Below the pieces are notes generated by a model. The model worked only from the letters and a program-made list of their open reading frames with translations. It did not search any database and was not told the origin of the DNA. 64,000 bases of DNA from Glycine soja (lineage: Eukaryota; Streptophyta; Magnoliopsida; Fabales; Fabaceae). This document shows positions 58,354 through 64,000 of this stretch, one piece after another. Positions within the stretch are counted from its first letter, which is position 1. Every line of letters starts with the position of its first letter. The stretch spans positions 25,466,676 to 25,530,675 of the forward strand of contig NC_041007.1 in the NCBI RefSeq assembly GCF_004193775.1, in the 5' to 3' direction. The translations under genes and the position numbers were made by a program.

Positions 58354-60019
58354 TGTTGGATCGAGTGGCCTCAGAATAATTAAGAAGGGGGGGTTGAATT
58401 AATTATTCCTAAACCTTTACTAATTAAAAAATTACTCTTCTAAGGCTTTTACTAAGTTGTTAAGAGAATAAGGAGTAGAAGAGAAACTTAATAGAAAGTA
58501 AAAGCGAAAATTAAAATGCACAACAGAAAGTAAAAGAGTAGGGAAGAAGGAGACAAACACACAAGAGTTTTTATACTGGTTCGACAACAACCTGTGCCTA
58601 CATCTAGTCCCCAAGCGACTTGCGGTCCTTGAGATTTCTTTCAACCTTGTAAAAATCCTTTTACAAGCAAAGATCCACAAGGGATGTACCCTCCCTTGTT
58701 CTCTTTGAAACCCTAGTGGATGTACTCTCCACTAGAACTGATCCACAAGAGATGTACCCTCTCTTGTTCTCAGTCAAACCCAAGTAGATGTACCCTCTAC
58801 TTGTACCACAAAGGATGTACCCTCCAATGTGTTAAGACAAAGATCTCAGGCTGTTAAACCATTTATACTTTGTGAATGGTGATACAAAAGAATTCTCAGG
58901 CGGTTAGTCCTTTGAACACTTTTGTATTAGGGAATGGGAAGAATCAAAAGAATTCTCAGACTGTGTCATTTTGAATTCTTTGACAAGGGAGAAGGGAGAC
59001 ACAAAAGAATTTAGGCGGTTAGTCCTTTGTTATTTTGGAAAAGGGAGAAGAGAGACATAAAAAGAATTCAGGCGGTTAGTCCTTGGCGAATTATTTTTGG
59101 CAAAGGGAGAAGAGAATGAAAAGATGAATAGCACAAGTTTTCAAGGTTTAGAAAACCAGAAGACTTTGGAAAGATTTTGGTACAAAGAAGAAGAAGAAGT
59201 TCAAAGAGATTCAGGGCTTGTAAAAGATTGATTGAATAAGTGTTCAAGATACTTGAAATGCAAAACAAAGCCTTGCTTTTATAGACTCTTCATGTCTGGT
59301 CAAGACAACCATTAGAAGAGTTGTGGCTTTTAGAAAATCTTAAAAACCAATTTGAAAAAGTAAAAAAACTATTTGAAGAGTTACATCTTTTGATTTATTC
59401 AGAAATAGTCACTGGTAATTGATTACCAAATTAGTGTAATCGATTACACAAGGCTTTTATGTGAAACGATGTGACTCTTCACATTTAAATTTGAATTTCA
59501 ACATTCAAATGCACTGGTAATTGATTACCAAAACATTGTAATCGATTACAGCTTTTTGAAATTAATTGGAACGTTGCAAATTCAATTTGAAAACTTTTTC
59601 AAAAACATTTTGCTACTGGTAATCGATTACCAGAGAGTAAAAACTCTTTGGTAAACATGTTTTGTAAAAAATCCATTTGCTACTCAGTTTTTGAAAAATC
59701 CTTTTCATACTTATCTTGATTAAGTCTTCTCTTGAGTTCTTGAACCTTGAATCTTGAATATTGATCTTGATTCTTGAAGCTTGATCCTTGAATCTTGATT
59801 CTTGAATTCAACTTTCCTCTTGAATCTTGAAGTGTCCTTCAATCTTTCCTCTTGAGTCTTGAATTGTTCTTGATTCCTTCTTGAACATCTTGAACTCATC
59901 CTTTGATTGACCTTTGAGCTTTTTGTCATCACCTTTGTCATCATCTTTTGTTATCATCATTGTTATCATCAAAACATCTTTGAATCACTTTTGATTCACC
60001 ATGAAGCTTTGCTTCTACA
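58354..60019 (-). mobile_element. Family-H solo LTR (minus orientation), 1666 bp
   Basis: Begins TGTTGGATCGAGTGG and ends GCTTCTACA in plus coordinates. Flanked by TCTCT (58349-58353) and TCTTT (60020-60024), a 5-bp duplication with one change. It is nested in the family-G solo LTR. It carries the same palindromes and hairpin array as the copy at 49095-56284. Confidence 0.88.
58678..58830 (-). repeat. Hairpin array, second copy
   Basis: Inverted repeats with stems CAAGGGA, CTAGTGGA, CAAGAGA and CAAGTAGA around loop TGTACCC, plus a weaker fifth (CAAAGGA). Reverse complement of the array at 55813-55961. Confidence 0.85.
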
Positions 60020-60080
60020 TCTTTGGCCCAATCTTCTTGGAGTCTTCTATCCAATGCCCTTGCGGGGTAGGACTGTATCA

Positions 60081-61347
60081 TCAATGTTTGGTTTACATAG
60101 TCAACAATCATTGGCCATGGTAAGCAAGCAATTTCAAACTTCTTAAGGCACTCATCAAAGTCTTGCTCAGAAGGACAATCCACCAAACTCCCCTAGGCTT
60201 CCATGCATAATCCCATGCATTTTTTTGACCAACCAGGGTTTTACATTTTGCCTTGACATTCTTATCAATGTGAAACCAACACAACAAATTGGTAGCCTCA
60301 GGGAATACAGTTTTCACTGCATTCATCAATGCTAGATCTCTGTTAGTAACAATAACTCCAGGGAGTGCATCACGTCTGAGGAAAAACCTCGAAACCATTG
60401 TAGAGCCCAAACAACATTATTTAGACGTTCTCCCTCCAAATAGGCAAAAGCAGCAGAGAATGTCATCTCTGTTGATGTCACACCAACAATATCAAGTAAC
60501 GGTAGCCTGTACCTGTTTGTTTTGTAGGTACTATCTATTAAAAATACCAAATTACAGGCATTGGTTAATTTGACTGCATCAGGATGACTCCAAGATATGT
60601 CATATACAACATCTTCATCCTTTAATGTATGCCAATGAATATACTGATCCCGTTCAGGAAGCTTCATTAGTTAATGTATTTCAGTATTACCGCCTCTTAT
60701 GGAAGAATGGTAAGCATTTCTTACATTGTATATTTGCTTGACTGTTGTATAACTATTGGCATTGCGCTCCTTCAATGTTACAAGAATATTTATGGGTTTC
60801 ACCATTGACTTTTTCATATCAACAACAATGATCTTCTCATCCTTAGTTAGTCGACCAACATAAGGATGTACAACTAATGACTTGACCAATTTATGATTGT
60901 GACTCACACTCATTAACTTCACCATCCATCCTTTGCCTCCCACCATTGGTTTTACATGCAGCTTAAACGGACACCCACATTTTCTACTGCCAGTAACTGT
61001 TCTTACCAAATCTTTCTTTTTGGCCATATACTAACCACTCCTTTTACAACCAAATAAAACAAATGAGATCCTTCCTCTAATATCATTATTTGTGTCTGAC
61101 CTCATAATCACCGCCACAAAACCAAAGCAATAGATTGACCCAATGTAGAACATCATCACAGGTAGCAAACACCCACAATGCAATCCATACAAGTTTAGTC
61201 TTTAAGGGATATTCATTTACTTACTTTAATAACAATAAATCATATTAATACCTGAGAAGTATTGAACACATCAGAACAATCAACATGTTCTTCATTCACA
61301 CTAGCTTTGTCTTCATTTTGTTCATTCATATCAACTTCTTCAGACAT
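60081..61347 (-). pseudogene. MULE gene 5' part: DNA-binding region and transposase core
   Basis: Exon 1 (61252-61347) codes for 32 residues starting MSEEVDMNEQ and ending FNTSQ before a GT donor. After an acceptor that now reads TGG instead of TAG (61173), the frame gives VFATCDDVLHW, a TAG, then LVRTVTGSRKCGCPFKLHVK (FAR1/WRKY-GCM1-like zinc region) and RLTKDEKIIVVDMKKSM. The transposase core follows: SHPDAVKLTNACNLVFLIDS with TYKTNRYRLPLLDIVGVTS (first catalytic D in IDSTYKTN), a frameshift near 60390, VIVTNRDLALMNAV (second D), CWFHIDKNVKAKC, and PWPMIVDYVNQT at the insertion point. Stops, the frameshift and the altered acceptor show decay. Confidence 0.8.
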
Positions 61348-61349
61348 TA

Positions 61350-62326
61350 TGATGTAAGCTCCATTGGAGCTTGTTTGCCTTGGATCTTCTTCATCAATGG
61401 ATTCCTTTGCTTCTTGGAAGATGAATGGCAGCGGAATGGAGAAGAATCAAAGTTGAGAGGAGACACCACTTCAAGGAGAAGATGAGTCTAGAAGAAGCTC
61501 ACCACCATAGGAGGCCATGGATAAGAGCATGGAGGAAGAAGGAGATGAATGAAGGGAGAGGGAGAGAAGAACACGAAATTTTGTGCTCTAAGAGAGCTCT
61601 GAACTTTGAATTTTAATTTTCAAATGATCAAAGTTGAAAAAAATGCACACACATGGCCTCTATTTATAGCCTAAGTGTCGCAGAAAATTGGAGGGAAATT
61701 TGAATTTCTATTAAAATTTCACTTGAATTTGAAATTGAATTTGTGGAACCAAATTTTGGAGCCAAAATTTCACTAATTATGATTAGTGAATTTTAGCTAT
61801 GGTTCAGCCCACTAATCCAAGATCAAGTCCAAGATTCTCTACTAAGTGTGCTTAGGTGTCATGAGGCATGTAAAGCATGAAGGACATGGATAAAGTGTGA
61901 CTATATGATGTGGCAATGGGGTGTAGCAAGAAAATGCTCACGTCCCCCTCTAAAATTTAATTTGATTGGGCTTCTCCCAATTCAATTAAATTTATTTCCA
62001 ACCACACACATCAAATATTCACTTAATGCATGCGAAATTACAAAACTACCCCTGATACAAAACTAGTCTAGGTGCCCTAAAATACAAAGGCTGAAAAATC
62101 CTACATTTCTAGGGTACCTTACCTATATTATGGAGCCCTAAATACAAGGCCAAAAAAATAATGAAACCTCAATCTAATATGTACAAAGATAAGCGGGCTC
62201 ATACTTAGCCCATGGGCCCGTAATCTACCCTAAGGCTCATAAGAACCCTAGGGCCTTCTCTTGCATCTCTGGCCCAATCTACTTGGAGTCTTCTATCCAA
62301 TGCCATTGCGGGGTAGGATTGCATCA
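61350..62326 (-). repeat. Family-G 3' LTR (element orientation)
   Basis: 977 bp, collinear with the LTRs at 49505-50464 and 54059-55019 in reverse complement. The TATA box reads 'cctctatttatagcctaagt' near 61659 in plus coordinates. Confidence 0.9.
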
Positions 62327-62370
62327 TTTCCTCCCCCTTGAAAAGGATTTGACCTCAAATCCCGAGGTTC

Positions 62371-63909
62371 TTAAAACTCTGGGCTTTTTTCCTCAGCACC
62401 TATAAAAGGAACAAAAACATATATATTAGTGGTGTTTGGTATGTTGAAGTATGGTAAGGTCTGAAAACCCATTTCATGGGCATCTTCCCATGGAGGAACA
62501 TGGTTCCTCACCAACTCAATGAGTGATGCTACAAGTATAGAAAAATATGGGGCAAACCTTTTGTAAAAGTTTGTTAAGTCATGGAAGCCCCAAATTTTCT
62601 TTATACTTGGTGGAGTGGGCCACTCAGGAATGACCTTTATTCTCTTAGGGTTCATGGGAACCCCTTGATCACTATTTAAAAAATTAAGAAAAGTAATGCA
62701 ATAAAATATACCTTTTTTTGTATTTTCATGTTGATTATTCCTACCAAAAAGTATGACAAACCTAAGATGTCCCATATGAGTACCTAAGTTTGTATTGAAA
62801 CTAAAAATAAGAACAAACCTACCTAATAAGTCCCTATGTACACAAATCATGAAGATGTTGGGTGCATGAGTGATTTTATAGAAGAGGGTTGCACCACTCA
62901 AAACATTCATCATTCCACTTATTTTAGGGATTTGGTGCCTAATAATACCTATTTTGGGCACCAACAAAGCACAAGGATTTAAGCTCTTGCAAATCAAACC
63001 CTCATCCAATAACTCCTTTACTTGAGGAAAAAACTCAAGCCCAAGAGGTGTGGCAATGCTAACAATTGTCTTTTTACAAAGAAGAAAATGTGGAGGTTGT
63101 CTAAGAGGGGAAATTTCTTTAATATTTGTCTTTATTTTAAAATGTCTTTCCTTCTTAGCTAACCTCTTAGAGGAGACACTTACCTCCTTACACTCCTCCT
63201 TAACCATTAAAGGTTGTCCTTCTTCTTGGGGGTAGATTTCTTCACTAGATTCTTCCCCTTTTGCTTCTTCACTTTCACTAGAGGAAGGTGAAGTAGTAGC
63301 CTCATCTTGGCTACTATAAATGTCTTGGCTCCTCATAATCATGGTTTTCTTGGCGGGGCATTGAGAAGTAATGTGTACTCTTCCAAGACATTTAAAACAC
63401 TTTACAGAGCTAGTCTTTTCTTGCATACTAACCTTAAGGGGTTGCTTTTCTATTGTCTCCCCCTTATCATCTTTGGGCTTAGAAGGTGCTGTCCCTAAGA
63501 TGCCTAGACCTTGGTCTTTCTTTGGATAAGAATGAGAGCCATAAGATTTTAAAGTACACTTCCTTTTAAGTTGTTGCTCTACCCTTATTTCCCAATCTAA
63601 GTTAGTCTCTACATTGTCCTTCCCATGGAAGTATGGGAGGTTAATGTTAGCCTCTTGAGGCCTTCTATCCTTTTCTCTTCTTTGGGAATGATGTTTAGTA
63701 TGTGAACTATGGCACCCTCTATAATAGTCGATAAGTTCTTCACTTAAACTCTTGCAAGAGTCATGACTACTATAGGAGGCATGTTTTTCCCTTTTCATTT
63801 CTTTCATTATTTTTCTTCTTTCTTCCTCTCTTATTTTCTCTCTTTCATCTTGACTTATTTCTTCCACTCTTTTTTTCCTTTTTCCTTTCTCTCTTGTTTT
63901 TCTTTCCAC
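62371..63909 (-). CDS. Family-G gag-like protein with degenerate RT remnant, 512+ codons
   Basis: Collinear with the frame at 52380-54092: Lys/Glu-rich N-terminal helices, NINLPYFHGKDNVETNLDWE, a zinc knuckle CFKCLGRVHITSQC (one G changed to V), VKELLDEGLICKSLNPCALL, the same collapsed palm (RFVLIFSFNTNL) and the same thumb remnant. Coding-like sequence continues upstream of 63909 to the window end with the Met-Ser-Leu-His start just at 64000, after a frame break near 63910. Two elements sharing the same internal loss, each with a long open frame, argue that the loss was already present in their common ancestor. Confidence 0.75.
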   Translation of the reverse strand: MERKTREKGKRKKRVEEISQDEREKIREEERRKIMKEMKREKHASYSSHDSCKSLSEELIDYYRGCHSSHTKHHSQRREKDRRPQEANINLPYFHGKDNVETNLDWEIRVEQQLKRKCTLKSYGSHSYPKKDQGLGILGTAPSKPKDDKGETIEKQPLKVSMQEKTSSVKCFKCLGRVHITSQCPAKKTMIMRSQDIYSSQDEATTSPSSSESEEAKGEESSEEIYPQEEGQPLMVKEECKEVSVSSKRLAKKERHFKIKTNIKEISPLRQPPHFLLCKKTIVSIATPLGLEFFPQVKELLDEGLICKSLNPCALLVPKIGIIRHQIPKISGMMNVLSGATLFYKITHAPNIFMICVHRDLLGRFVLIFSFNTNLGTHMGHLRFVILFGRNNQHENTKKGIFYCITFLNFLNSDQGVPMNPKRIKVIPEWPTPPSIKKIWGFHDLTNFYKRFAPYFSILVASLIELVRNHVPPWEDAHEMGFQTLPYFNIPNTTNIYVFVPFIGAEEKSPEF

Positions 63910-64000
63910 AACTTAAGGGATCTCAACTCATCTAATATCTTATACAAGGAGTCCTTAGGAGTAGAACCCTCACCATTAACACTAGATGAAGAATGAAGAC

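Larger units (their letters stand above)
57454..60080 (-). mobile_element. Family-G solo LTR, interrupted by a family-H solo LTR
   Basis: 57454-58353 and 60020-60080 together read as a family-G LTR in minus orientation, starting TGATGTAAGCTCC in plus coordinates and ending GGGGTAGGACTGTATCA. Flanks are ACAAT and TCAAT, a 5-bp duplication with one mismatch. No partner LTR or interior is present. It splits the MULE transposase frame just after VDYVNQT. Confidence 0.8.
48690..61347 (-). pseudogene. MULE transposase gene with SWIM and OTU domains, split by nested LTR insertions
   Basis: Minus-strand coding pieces in collinear order are 61347-60081 (start, DNA-binding region, transposase), 57453-56285 (rest of transposase, SWIM finger, start of OTU) and 49094-48690 (end of OTU). 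The breaks fall exactly at LTR termini: solo LTR 57454-60080 and the composite 49095-56284, the latter with target duplication AAATG. Removing them restores collinearity, so the gene predates both insertions. It also has internal stops and a frameshift. The family joins a MULE transposase to an OTU cysteine-protease-like domain in one product. Whether the facing PMD pseudogene belonged to the same transposon is inference. Confidence 0.8.
61350..64000 (-). mobile_element. Family-G Ty3/gypsy-derived element, minus orientation, truncated by the window end
   Basis: One LTR (61350-62326) begins TGATGTAAGCTCC and ends GGTAGGATTGCATCA in plus coordinates. It is followed by the polypurine tract complement 'tttcctcccccttgaaaagg' and by the same interior frame as the complete copy. 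The other LTR lies beyond the window. CATTA (61345-61349) precedes the LTR and should recur after the missing end. The element sits 3 bp upstream of the MULE start codon. Confidence 0.85.

Overview
This is plant nuclear DNA, almost certainly from a legume and most likely soybean (Glycine). The reasons are AT-rich introns and intergenic DNA, spliced genes, long (AAT)n, (CA)n and (TA)n microsatellites, and dense nested LTR retrotransposons, including a SIRE1-type Ty1/copia element, a family known from soybean. The species call is inference. Only one gene looks like an intact host gene: a seven-exon minus-strand transmembrane-nine (TM9SF/EMP70) gene at 24062-27263. Almost everything else is mobile DNA or host-gene debris.

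Layout, left to right. 1-4036: a decayed Ty3/gypsy pol piece, AT-rich DNA with a diverged direct repeat, a replication-protein-A-like fragment, and a candidate Helitron 3' end next to antisense gene fragments, one of them from an apgM-type phosphoglycerate mutase gene. 4037-17249: a complete CACTA (En/Spm) transposon with matching terminal inverted repeats and an exact ATA target duplication. It has a four-exon TNP2-type transposase gene (1132 aa) and an eight-exon second transposition gene (403 aa), both open after splicing. Its 5' half holds exon-sized pieces of at least three unrelated host genes (YqaJ-type nuclease, NADPH-cytochrome P450 reductase, STE24 CAAX protease), all in the transposon's orientation. 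17262-20330: a broken family-1 beta-glucosidase gene and a duplicated block ending in AAT arrays. 20330-24061: microsatellite-rich DNA without a recognisable gene.

24062-27263: the TM9SF gene. 28780-30575: a 5'-truncated LINE. 31677-33306: a solo LTR with GTAGG target duplications. 34073-43858: a very young, full-length minus-strand SIRE1-like element. Its two LTRs are both 1166 bp with about four differences and CATGA target duplications. It has a 1576-aa gag-pol frame, a TAG in a readthrough-type context, and an in-frame env-like region that carries one premature stop at a 36-bp duplication.

45944-64000: a nest built on an old transposon-derived region. A plus-strand plant-mobile-domain pseudogene faces a minus-strand MULE transposase-SWIM-OTU pseudogene. 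The MULE gene has been split by two composite insertions: a solo LTR (family H) that contains a complete Ty3/gypsy element (family G), and a family-G solo LTR that contains a family-H solo LTR. A further family-G element begins next to the MULE start codon and runs off the window. The G family carries a long open frame in which the reverse-transcriptase active site is gone in both copies seen, so it looks non-autonomous. The H LTR has two striking internal structures: paired 12-bp palindromes at exact 21-bp spacing, and an array of hairpins whose stems change together while the loop stays almost constant.

All coordinates of splice sites, LTR ends and target duplications were read by eye. Family names come from recognising protein motifs, not from a database search.
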